This document shows, piece by piece, positions 17,048 through 24,705 of a stretch of DNA of 24,728 nt (position 1 is its first letter; each line of letters starts with the position of its first letter). The notes beneath the pieces are model-generated. The model saw nothing but the letters and a program-made list of their open reading frames with translations. It was not told the DNA's origin and did no database searches. Where the stretch lies: the NCBI GenBank assembly GCA_910578865.1, contig CAJTRM010000035.1, positions 1-24,728 on the forward strand, in the 5' to 3' direction. A program made the position numbers and the translations under genes. The stretch is from an uncultured Dorea sp. (GTDB taxonomy: Bacteria > Bacillota_A > Clostridia > Lachnospirales > Lachnospiraceae).

Positions 17048-17072
17048 CAGAGTTTATAAGGGAGAGAAAAAT

Positions 17073-18167
17073 ATGGACGGAAGGATATTATATGTGACTT
17101 TCGTAGATATGGACAAAAATATGAAGACAGCTTCTAGTGTTCGGCCACAAAAGATATATCATGCTTTTCAAGACATGGGGGTTGAAGTGAAATTATTATC
17201 GGGGCCAGATAATCAATATAAAGATAGAAAAGAAAATGTGAAAGATATTATGGCTTGGTTGGAAAAGAATAGACCGAAGATGTGTTATATCGAGCCACCA
17301 AGCGGTCCATTTTTATGTCCATATGATTTGAAATTATTGAAGATTTTAAAGAAAAAAGAGATTCCAATTTCTATCTTCTATAGAGATGCATATTGGAAAT
17401 TCCCATATATGGGAATACAGAAAATGCATATTTTAAATAAACTTAAACAAAGGGTTGTATATTATATGCAAAAAAGAGATTGGAAAGTAATTGAGAAAAC
17501 TTGTTCACGTATTTACTTTCCATCAGTTTCTCTTGCAGAATACTTTGTTCATGACAATATTTCAATACTTCCGCCAGGATGTGAATTGATAGATATTGTA
17601 GATACTAGAAATAAAGAAGATGAGATTCCTACAGCTATTTATGTAGGAGGAGTAACAGAACGTTATGGTGCTTATTTGCTTCTTGATGCTTTTTCTAAAA
17701 TGAACGAAAGCAGAACATATGTTAAATTGAATATAATATGTCCTAAGGAGCAGTGGGAATGTTTACCATTAGAATATCAGAAGTGTAAATTGAAAGGTTG
17801 GCTTAAGGTAAATCATATATCTGGAAAGGAAAATTTAAAAGAATTATATCAGAAAAGTGATTTTGCGGTACTTCCTTTAAAGAAAAATGATTATAATGAT
17901 GTGGCAGTGCCGGTAAAGTTATTTGAGTATGTTTCACATTTAAAACCGATAATATCTACAAATTGTGACGAAATGGCTCAGATCGTAAGAGAGAATAATG
18001 TTGGGTTAGTAGTTGACGATAATCCTGAACAATTGATAGAGGGAATTAGTAAATTGCTTAATGATAATGATCAGTTTCAAGAATATAAAAAAAATTGTAA
18101 GTTAATGAGGGAAAATAATACTTGGAATAAAAGAGTAGAGACGATTATGCAAGATGCATATCAATAG
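17073..18167 (+). CDS. Glycosyltransferase, GT-B fold (GT4-like)
   Basis: 364 residues. The N-terminus RILYVTFVDMDKN and ASSVRPQKIYHAF form the first Rossmann strand and acceptor loop. YIEPPSGPF and FYRDAYWKFP are recurrent in capsule glycosyltransferases of Firmicutes. TAIYVGGVTERYGAYLLLDAF opens the donor domain, and VPVKLFEYVSHLKPIISTN replaces the E-x7-E region. It follows the previous glycosyltransferase by 25 bases with a GGGAGAG site. Together with the initiating transferase and the two other GT4-like enzymes it suggests a repeat unit of about four sugars. The exact donor cannot be read from the sequence. Confidence 0.8.
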   Translation: MDGRILYVTFVDMDKNMKTASSVRPQKIYHAFQDMGVEVKLLSGPDNQYKDRKENVKDIMAWLEKNRPKMCYIEPPSGPFLCPYDLKLLKILKKKEIPISIFYRDAYWKFPYMGIQKMHILNKLKQRVVYYMQKRDWKVIEKTCSRIYFPSVSLAEYFVHDNISILPPGCELIDIVDTRNKEDEIPTAIYVGGVTERYGAYLLLDAFSKMNESRTYVKLNIICPKEQWECLPLEYQKCKLKGWLKVNHISGKENLKELYQKSDFAVLPLKKNDYNDVAVPVKLFEYVSHLKPIISTNCDEMAQIVRENNVGLVVDDNPEQLIEGISKLLNDNDQFQEYKKNCKLMRENNTWNKRVETIMQDAYQ

Positions 18168-18178
18168 AAGGAGGATTT

Positions 18179-18709
18179 ATGAGTGATATATTTATTCATC
18201 CGACCGCAGAGGTATCTGAAAAAGCGATGATAGGAGATAGGACTAAAATCTGGAATCAAGTGCAGATTCGAGAAAATGCAAATATAGGTTCTAATTGTAT
18301 AATAAGTAAGAATGTATATGTTGATAGTGATGTAATATTAGGAAATAATGTGAAAGTACAAAATAATGTAAATATTTACCATGGTGTTACTGTAGAAGAT
18401 GATGTTTTTTTGGGTCCTTCTATGACATTTACAAATGATTTTTATCCAAGGGCTTTTTCTGATGAGTGGGAAGTTTATAAAACCAAAGTTGAAAAAGGAG
18501 CATCTATTGGAGCTAATGCAACTATTGTATGTGGCATAACAATTGGGGAATATGCGATGATTGGTGCTGGAAGTGTAGTTACAAAAGATGTACCGCCACA
18601 TGCATTAGTAGTTGGTAATCCGGCAAAGCAAATAGGTTTTGTTTGTAAATGTGGTTATAAACTTGAAGCAAATAAACAGTGTCCGCGTTGCGGTGAAATC
18701 TTTACTTAA
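18179..18709 (+). CDS. Second WbpD-like hexapeptide acetyltransferase with zinc-ribbon tail
   Basis: 176 residues of left-handed beta-helix: TKIWNQVQIRENANIG, VKVQNNVNIYHGV, LGPSMTFTNDFYPR and SIGANATIVCGITIG, in the same order as the acetyltransferase at 13237. It also carries a C-terminal four-cysteine tail, C156-x-C158 and C168-x2-C171. The strong AAGGAGG site 5 bases before the ATG fixes the start. It is clearly diverged from its paralogue, especially in the first 50 residues. Only one 3-N-acetyltransferase is needed for UDP-ManNAc3NAcA, so this one may acetylate another amino sugar, possibly the 4-amino sugar made by the 4613/6556 pair. That would remove its positive charge. Acetyl-CoA is the likely donor. 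Confidence 0.84.
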   Translation: MSDIFIHPTAEVSEKAMIGDRTKIWNQVQIRENANIGSNCIISKNVYVDSDVILGNNVKVQNNVNIYHGVTVEDDVFLGPSMTFTNDFYPRAFSDEWEVYKTKVEKGASIGANATIVCGITIGEYAMIGAGSVVTKDVPPHALVVGNPAKQIGFVCKCGYKLEANKQCPRCGEIFT

Positions 18710-18717
18710 AAGTTGAG

Positions 18718-18737
18718 AATTCCTTAAGGAGGGAATT
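18718..18737 (+). promoter_or_regulatory. Small hairpin holding the ribosome binding site of the polymerase gene
   Basis: AATTCC (18718-18723) is the reverse complement of GGAATT (18732-18737). The 8-base loop between them contains most of the AAGGAGGG Shine-Dalgarno sequence, and the GTG start at 18739 follows directly. The stem is short, so the effect on translation would be modest at most. Confidence 0.35.
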
Positions 18738-18738
18738 A

Positions 18739-20256
18739 GTGAAAAAAAATAGACTAATGTTAATGAAAAGTAAAAAAAAATATTATGATTATTTGAAATT
18801 TCTATTTTTAGTTTTGGGAACAGCGACACAAATTACTGCACATAAAATAGACCATTTTAATCTGTTTGTTTGTGGTATTTTGTTTATTATGGTGCATAAT
18901 ATGCTCTTTTCATTTGAAGAGTATTCTAGAAGGGTTATTTATTTCTTATTTAATGTAACTTATTTTACATTTTTGTTATCGCGTCCAGTAATAGGTATGT
19001 TTCGAGGTGAGTTATGGTGGAAAGAAGTCACTGATGCAGATGAATATGTGTGGATAACGTTGGTTTTGATTTCAGTTGGATTATATGCTATAGTTTTAGG
19101 CGGATATTTAGCAATTTTTCTACATGAAAAATTGCTAAATAAATTTTTGATGCGGACAGAAAATTTTAACACAACTAAACTAGTTTTTAAAGAACATCTT
19201 CAAGTGGTTTCTGTGCTTGTATTTTATGTAACGCTGCCGCTGTTTTTTGTCCAAGAACTGGAGCCTTTGCTTTACTCATCTGGAAAAGATTATTTATCCT
19301 ATTATTCTGAATTTCAAAGTCAGCTTCCAGGTATATTTCATACGTTAGCGTCTTTTATGAAAATAAGTTTATGTGTATTTCTTTCTACATGTCCAAGAAA
19401 AAAGAGAGCCTTTATACCATTGGTGTTGTATGAATTGTCAGCGATTCCGGCATTATTGATTGGTGTTAGAAATCCTTTTATGCTTAATAGTATGTTTATT
19501 TTAGTATATTATCTTTTGCGAGATGCAGTAGAAAATAAAGAAAAGTGGTTTGGAAAAATAGAAAAAATAGCAGTGGGTGTAGCAACTCCATTTACACTTG
19601 TTTTTATGGCCGTCTATGCTTATATTAGAGGCGGGAATTTTGTGGGTTCCATAAATCCATTTAAATATATAGTGGAATTTTTTTATTCCCAGGGTGTTAC
19701 CTTTAACGTGATTCAAATGGGATACGGGTATGTGGATAGTTTGAGACTACATTTGTCACATTATACGTTTGGTGGAATTATTGATTATATATATTATGGA
19801 ACATTAGGACAAAGAATTTGGGGGACTACTCCACTTCCAGCGGGTAATTGTTTGGAAAATGCAGTATATAGTCATAACTTGTCACATCATTTGTCGTATG
19901 TTTCGTTGAAAGAGAGTTATTTAAATGGAAGAGGTTGGGGCTCTTCATATTTACTAGAAAATTATGTTGATTATGGATATGTTGGTGTATTAATATTGGG
20001 AATAATATTAGGTGTGATATTAATATCTTTTGTATATTGGTTTGGAAAGAAAAATTTCTTGACAACAGTAATACTTTTATCGTTGACATCCATTTTTTTA
20101 ATTCCAAGGGCAGAAGCTACAGGTTGGATAACTTTTATAGTAACTTTACAATTTTGGGTTTGTGTAGCAGGATGTTATCTTGGGGCATTTGTATTAGGAC
20201 AGTGGAAGTTTTTGCAAGGACTACTTAAAAAGATAAAATTATATCCTCAGAATTAG
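18739..20256 (+). CDS. wzy: Wzy-type polysaccharide repeat-unit polymerase
   Basis: 505 residues, with about 12 hydrophobic membrane segments. The segment GWGSSYLLENYVDYGYVGVLILGIILG near the C-terminus is characteristic of Wzy/O-antigen polymerases, and RNPFMLNSMF in the middle with the large extracytoplasmic loop around 315-400 fits the same family. It should join flipped repeat units on the outer face of the membrane. The start is GTG, supported by AAGGAGGG 5 bases upstream; it codes MKKNRLMLMKSKKK. Two poly-A tracts (A8 at 18742-18749 and A9 at 18772-18780) fall within these first codons. Polymerases are poorly conserved, so the call rests on topology and the C-terminal motif; the ligase-like protein that follows is the rival for the same role. 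Confidence 0.75.
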   Translation: MKKNRLMLMKSKKKYYDYLKFLFLVLGTATQITAHKIDHFNLFVCGILFIMVHNMLFSFEEYSRRVIYFLFNVTYFTFLLSRPVIGMFRGELWWKEVTDADEYVWITLVLISVGLYAIVLGGYLAIFLHEKLLNKFLMRTENFNTTKLVFKEHLQVVSVLVFYVTLPLFFVQELEPLLYSSGKDYLSYYSEFQSQLPGIFHTLASFMKISLCVFLSTCPRKKRAFIPLVLYELSAIPALLIGVRNPFMLNSMFILVYYLLRDAVENKEKWFGKIEKIAVGVATPFTLVFMAVYAYIRGGNFVGSINPFKYIVEFFYSQGVTFNVIQMGYGYVDSLRLHLSHYTFGGIIDYIYYGTLGQRIWGTTPLPAGNCLENAVYSHNLSHHLSYVSLKESYLNGRGWGSSYLLENYVDYGYVGVLILGIILGVILISFVYWFGKKNFLTTVILLSLTSIFLIPRAEATGWITFIVTLQFWVCVAGCYLGAFVLGQWKFLQGLLKKIKLYPQN

Positions 20257-20270
20257 AAGGAGAAAATAGA

Positions 20271-21635
20271 ATGTTTAAAATTCAGCAATTAGTAACATTA
20301 GAAATTTTTAATAGAATAACTAGAATTAGAAATAAAATTATTTCGGAGGAAAAAAGAGATAAGTTGTTTGGAATAATTTTGGTTTTTCTATTTTTTATAC
20401 AAATACTTATTTCTTATTTGTTTGTTTTAAATTTTATGGTAAAAATAATCTTTTTTACTATATTACTTGGTATAACATTATTTTTTGCAGTACCTTCTAA
20501 AATGGAATTGCAAGACTTCAGGGGAGTACTATTTTATCCTGTGTATATTATTGCGGCTTCATTTTTAATGACAGGAATTATTACTAAAACGAAAGGGTAT
20601 ATTGTTTATAGTGTCATTTTTGCTGTTATTATCCCCACTATAATTGTAGTATTTGGAAATTTAGAACGTGAGAAATTATATACAAAAATAAGTGAATCTA
20701 TAACAATTGTATTTGCTATTGTTTTAACAATATCTTTTTTTGCAGCACCAATTTTAAATGCACAATATTCTGCAATATGTGGAAATCCAAATGCATTTAG
20801 TAATTTCTTGTCCATTGTATTAATAACACAGTTATATTTAGTAGAAAAGAAAAGCGGAAAAGATCGTATAGTACATCTTGTTTTTTCAGCAATATCGCTT
20901 GTATTTTGTTTGTATACCTCTACTAGAACTGGAATATTGAGTATGGTATTAATATTAATAACATACATTATTTATTTAATATTTAATCAAAGAAAACAGA
21001 TAAAAGAGAATTTAATTAAAGTTGGAATCATTGCGGTGTTAAGTTATATCCTTTTCTTTTTCCTTTTCTTTTTATTTACACAGGGAACAGATTTTATATT
21101 GAATTTAGAAGAAAGGTACTTTGGAGATAGTTTTACTGTGACAGCACCTTTGTATACTCCAAAAGCAGAAGAGGCAAATGTTGCAGATGCAACGGATAGA
21201 ATCGTGCAGAGATTGGAAAAAGGAAAAGATGGCGAGGCAAGTTTTACTTCTGGTCGGATTGATATTTGGCGAGAGTTTATAAAGAATACGGGCATTGTCG
21301 GACATCGAACAGAGAATAGACTTGTTTTAAAGAAGTTTTATAGTGAGCCTAAGTGGTGTTATGCACATAATGCATTTTTGCAGTTAGCGTATTCAGGAGG
21401 AGCTTTTGCTGGAATCAGTCTTTTTGTATTATGGTGTACCTATGGCATTATGGCCCTTAAAGAAAAAGTGAGAAGTAAAGAAAGCATGATGCTTTTTGCG
21501 TTTGTACTTGCCAGCGGATTACAGATGATGCTCGGATCTAATTATTCGCCTTATCAAGAAATTATGCATTTAGTGGCCTGGATAGTGATGACACCTGTAT
21601 TTAGAAAAAGGTGTAAACAAGATATATGTTCGTAA
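20271..21635 (+). CDS. O-antigen ligase/polymerase-family membrane protein
   Basis: 454 residues with about 10-11 membrane segments. The features fit the Wzy_C (O-antigen ligase) family: GNPNAFSNFLS (about 165-175), TSTRTGILSMVL, then a large external loop with GRIDIWREFIKN and WCYAHNAFLQLAYSGG, which supplies the conserved Arg and His-Asn of this family. It could be a second polymerase, or a ligase that moves the finished chain to another acceptor. A ligase role would be unusual in a Gram-positive organism without lipopolysaccharide, but a glycolipid or teichoic-acid anchor is possible. It follows the Wzy gene by 14 bases with an AGAAGGAG site, so both should be made together. Confidence 0.76.
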   Translation: MFKIQQLVTLEIFNRITRIRNKIISEEKRDKLFGIILVFLFFIQILISYLFVLNFMVKIIFFTILLGITLFFAVPSKMELQDFRGVLFYPVYIIAASFLMTGIITKTKGYIVYSVIFAVIIPTIIVVFGNLEREKLYTKISESITIVFAIVLTISFFAAPILNAQYSAICGNPNAFSNFLSIVLITQLYLVEKKSGKDRIVHLVFSAISLVFCLYTSTRTGILSMVLILITYIIYLIFNQRKQIKENLIKVGIIAVLSYILFFFLFFLFTQGTDFILNLEERYFGDSFTVTAPLYTPKAEEANVADATDRIVQRLEKGKDGEASFTSGRIDIWREFIKNTGIVGHRTENRLVLKKFYSEPKWCYAHNAFLQLAYSGGAFAGISLFVLWCTYGIMALKEKVRSKESMMLFAFVLASGLQMMLGSNYSPYQEIMHLVAWIVMTPVFRKRCKQDICS

Positions 21636-21662
21636 ACGCGTGATGAAATGGAGAATTATATA

Positions 21663-22472
21663 ATGCAAATATTATCTATTGATGAAGTAAGAGAAATACA
21701 AATTGAAATGTTGGAATATCTTGAAAAAAAATGTATAGAAAATAATCTGAGATATTATCTGGCATATGGGACTCTTTTGGGAGCAGTGCGTCATCAAGGG
21801 TATATACCATGGGATGATGATATTGATGTATTAATACCGAGAGTTGATTATGAAATCTTTTTGAAAGTAATGGAAAAAGATACTCATTCTTATATCAAAG
21901 CAGTTCATTTAGATAATTGTAAGCATTATCTTGGACCATATGCAATGCTAATTAATACTAACACTGGAATGTCTCATGATATAGTAAGGAAAGAATATAT
22001 TGATAATTTGGGTGTGTATATTGATATTTTTCCGATGGATGGGAGGCCAGAAGGAAAAGAACTTTCAGAAATGTTGAAAAAACATAAGAGGCTTAAAATT
22101 TTAAATAGTTTGTTAGTGTATAAAAATCCGGGCAGCAGTAGTATATTTAAGTCTTTGCAGAAAAAAATTGGAATACCAATTTTACGGTTATATGGACAAA
22201 GGAGAATCTGTAAGAAAATTGAAAAATTGTCAATGAAATATGAATATGAGACTTCTAAATTTGTAGGAGAGCCATGGGGGCCAGAGTTAAGGTGGATTAT
22301 GAAAAAATCATGGTTTGGCGAAGGTAATAGACTTTCTTTTGAAGGAAAAGAATTTGTTGTACCAGAAAGATACGAGAAGTTTTTGGAAAATGGATATGGG
22401 GATTATATGAAACTCCCGCCAGTAGAAGAAAGGAAACTTACACATGGATATACCTTTTTCAGGAAAATCTGA
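21663..22472 (+). CDS. licD: LicD-family phosphocholine transferase
   Basis: 269 residues of the LicD/fukutin-related nucleotidyltransferase-like family. The core GTLLGAVRH (36-44) and IPWDDDIDVLIPR (48-60) are nearly perfect family motifs; the aspartates of W-D-D-D-I-D bind metal. It should transfer phosphocholine from CDP-choline (made by the licC gene at 2206) onto a sugar of the repeat unit, on the cytoplasmic face before export. The start at 21663 (MQILSIDE) is chosen: a GGAG lies 9 bases upstream and family members begin near this point. The in-frame ATG at 21648 would add only five residues and has a poor site. LicD-like proteins can move other phospho-groups, but the lic genes at the other end of the locus make phosphocholine much the likeliest. 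Confidence 0.9.
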   Translation: MQILSIDEVREIQIEMLEYLEKKCIENNLRYYLAYGTLLGAVRHQGYIPWDDDIDVLIPRVDYEIFLKVMEKDTHSYIKAVHLDNCKHYLGPYAMLINTNTGMSHDIVRKEYIDNLGVYIDIFPMDGRPEGKELSEMLKKHKRLKILNSLLVYKNPGSSSIFKSLQKKIGIPILRLYGQRRICKKIEKLSMKYEYETSKFVGEPWGPELRWIMKKSWFGEGNRLSFEGKEFVVPERYEKFLENGYGDYMKLPPVEERKLTHGYTFFRKI

Positions 22473-22491
22473 AGTGTAAAAGAATAAGAGG

Positions 22492-24003
22492 ATGGAAAAG
22501 TCGATTAAGAAAAATACTGTATGGAAAATGCTGCTTAATATTTTCAATATTATTATTCCCATTATTACAGGTCCTTATTTGGCGCGTACGTTAGATGTGT
22601 ATTTATATGGAGAGTATAATAGAGCGTTATCAGTAGTGGCATTCCTTGTCCCTTTTGCAGGCTGTGGGATATATAATTATGGTATTAGAGAAGTAAGTAA
22701 AGTAAGAAATAATCCTGAAAAAATTTCGAAAGTTTTTTCTGTTTTATTTTGTGTCGGTGCGGGAAGTACAGTTTCCGTATTGATTTTCTATTTCATATAT
22801 GTTTTTAATGCGATTGAACTGGAACTCGTTCCAGTTTATGCAGCGCTTTCGTTGCAGCTTTTAGCCTGTATGTTTTGGGTTGAATACATGAATGAAGCTT
22901 TTGAAAATTATAGCTTTATTTTAATCAAGACAGTATTAATCCGTTTGGTTAACATTATACTTATTTTATTAATTGTAAGACGTCCGGGGGATATTTTAAA
23001 GTATGCGATTATTGTATCGTGCATTCAGTTGCTTAATTATTTGATTAGTTTTATCTATATAAAAACTCGAGTAAGGTTTATTAAAGTAAGTCTGGCAGAT
23101 ATAAAAGATAGATTAAAAGCACTTCTTGTCATGTTTGTGCTTATGAATGCAGGAATGTTATATACCTATCTTGATAAATTGTTTTTATCGGTTTTTTCAA
23201 AAGGCGTATATGTTAGCTATTATACTTTTAGTCAGGCGATTATTAATATTTTGACGGGTGTAATTAATGCTATAATATTGGTGACAATTCCAAGATTATC
23301 GTTATATTTAGGGGAGAATAAAAAAGAGGATTATCAACTGTTACTTCGAAAATCATCAGGATTATTTTATATGCTCTCTATTCCGGTATGTTTGGGATTT
23401 TTTGTTTTGTCTCAATCCATAATGTATATATATGGCGGCAGTAATTATCTGGGAGCAGGAGTTACTTTCGGTTTGTTTTCATTACGAATGCTTGTATGGA
23501 TGGTTGATTATACATCGGCGAATCAGGTGTTATTTATTTATGGAAAAGAAAAATGGTTGACAAAACTTTATTTGATTTTTGGCATCGGTAATCTAATTGT
23601 AAAAAGTATTTTGGCTTTTGGCGGAGTATTGAATGCGGAAACAGCGATTGTGTCTACGGCATGTGTTGAAATTATGATAGTGGTAATTGAACAATATTTG
23701 ATAAAAACTAAATTAGATTCTTCTATTACAATTTTGAAAGGACGTTATTGGAAATATCTGATATTTTCTATACTGTTTATTCCTATAGAACGTGTTTTTC
23801 GACATATATTTCAAGTGGAATATAAGTTTAATGTTAACTTTTTCTTTTATTTAGGCTGTACTATAAGCATATGTGCGATTTATTATTTTATAGTACTGTT
23901 CATTAGGAAAGATGAATCATTTATTTATGCGCTGTCGATGGTAAAAGAAAACAAACTGTTTAAAAAGGTTTGTAAGGTAATAAATAAAGAAAAAACAACT
24001 TAA
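22492..24003 (+). CDS. wzx: Wzx-type oligosaccharide flippase
   Basis: 503 residues with about 12-14 hydrophobic segments, a member of the polysaccharide-exporter branch of the MOP superfamily. The N-terminus KNTVWKMLLNIFNIIIPIITGPYLARTLDVYLYGEYN and GCGIYNYGIREVSKVRNN are the typical Wzx opening: a first helix, T-x-P-Y-L-A-R-x-L and Y-N-Y-G. FSQAIINILTGVINAIILVTIPRLS matches the seventh-helix region. It should move the completed lipid-linked repeat unit across the membrane for Wzy. The ATG at 22492 directly abuts AAGAGG with no spacer, which is unusual; translation may depend on coupling to licD 20 bases upstream. Confidence 0.87.
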   Translation: MEKSIKKNTVWKMLLNIFNIIIPIITGPYLARTLDVYLYGEYNRALSVVAFLVPFAGCGIYNYGIREVSKVRNNPEKISKVFSVLFCVGAGSTVSVLIFYFIYVFNAIELELVPVYAALSLQLLACMFWVEYMNEAFENYSFILIKTVLIRLVNIILILLIVRRPGDILKYAIIVSCIQLLNYLISFIYIKTRVRFIKVSLADIKDRLKALLVMFVLMNAGMLYTYLDKLFLSVFSKGVYVSYYTFSQAIINILTGVINAIILVTIPRLSLYLGENKKEDYQLLLRKSSGLFYMLSIPVCLGFFVLSQSIMYIYGGSNYLGAGVTFGLFSLRMLVWMVDYTSANQVLFIYGKEKWLTKLYLIFGIGNLIVKSILAFGGVLNAETAIVSTACVEIMIVVIEQYLIKTKLDSSITILKGRYWKYLIFSILFIPIERVFRHIFQVEYKFNVNFFFYLGCTISICAIYYFIVLFIRKDESFIYALSMVKENKLFKKVCKVINKEKTT

Positions 24004-24030
24004 TTGTTGTGGAATCGGGGATGTAATATT

Positions 24031-24705
24031 GTGAGTACACTAAATGATAAAAATATTGAAAAGATATGTTTTTATGTATTACTGGGGATAACTGTTCTAT
24101 GGTTTTTTTTCTTCATAAATAAAGGGGTTGATGTTACAGATTCTGCGTTCTATTTAGTAAAATACAAATATGGCTTTATGGAAAATATGGACGTTGTAAA
24201 TACAGGAACTTTTCTCACAGATCTGTTGGGGACCGGTATTTATCATTTGTGTGATAAAGGGCAAGTATTTCTGTTAAATCTTAGTAGTTGGCTACTATAT
24301 ATGGGAAGCGGATTTATAGTATATCATCGGCTGAAAAAGTATGTGCCTAGATTATTGCTGCTCATATCAATTTTTGGAGGAAGTTTATTTTCATTGACAT
24401 GGGTTCATGTCATGAACTATAATGCAACGTCTATGTTTATGCAGACGTTGGCTATTTGTATTTTGATAAAAGGAATTGAGCAGGAGAATATCCGGTACTA
24501 TGCGCTTTCAGGATTTGTGTTTGCTTTGAATACTTTTTTTCGCTTGCCTAATATTTTACAGGTGTGTATAGGTGCGAGTATTTTTTGGTATTTCTCATTT
24601 TGTAAGAAAGAGTGGAAAAAAGGATTTTATGGCATTGTTTCATATGGGGTGGGTGTAATAAGCGGCTGGCTGTTAGGACAATATGAAGTGACCCCACATT
24701 TGTAG
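24031..24705 (+). CDS. Multi-pass membrane protein of unknown function, apparently truncated
   Basis: 224 residues from the GTG at 24031 (GGGGA lies about 10 bases upstream); an in-frame TTG at 24004 adds nine residues without a better site. Six or so hydrophobic segments are visible. The first is followed by DVTDSAFYLVKY and TGTFLTDLLG, an external loop of the kind seen in GT39-like membrane glycosyltransferases and related sugar-modifying proteins. RLPNILQ between later helices also fits such proteins, which usually run to 450-600 residues. The reading frame ends abruptly at VTPHL, just after a TGACCCCA sequence that looks foreign. I do not recognise a specific family. It could add a side sugar to the polysaccharide, but this is a guess from location and topology. 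Confidence 0.6.
   Translation: MSTLNDKNIEKICFYVLLGITVLWFFFFINKGVDVTDSAFYLVKYKYGFMENMDVVNTGTFLTDLLGTGIYHLCDKGQVFLLNLSSWLLYMGSGFIVYHRLKKYVPRLLLLISIFGGSLFSLTWVHVMNYNATSMFMQTLAICILIKGIEQENIRYYALSGFVFALNTFFRLPNILQVCIGASIFWYFSFCKKEWKKGFYGIVSYGVGVISGWLLGQYEVTPHL

Noticed and set aside
20606..20968. A 120-codon minus-strand reading frame inside the ligase-type gene
   Set aside because: It is the longest antisense frame but lies wholly within a well-supported membrane-protein gene and has no family features; it is a by-product of the sense codons.
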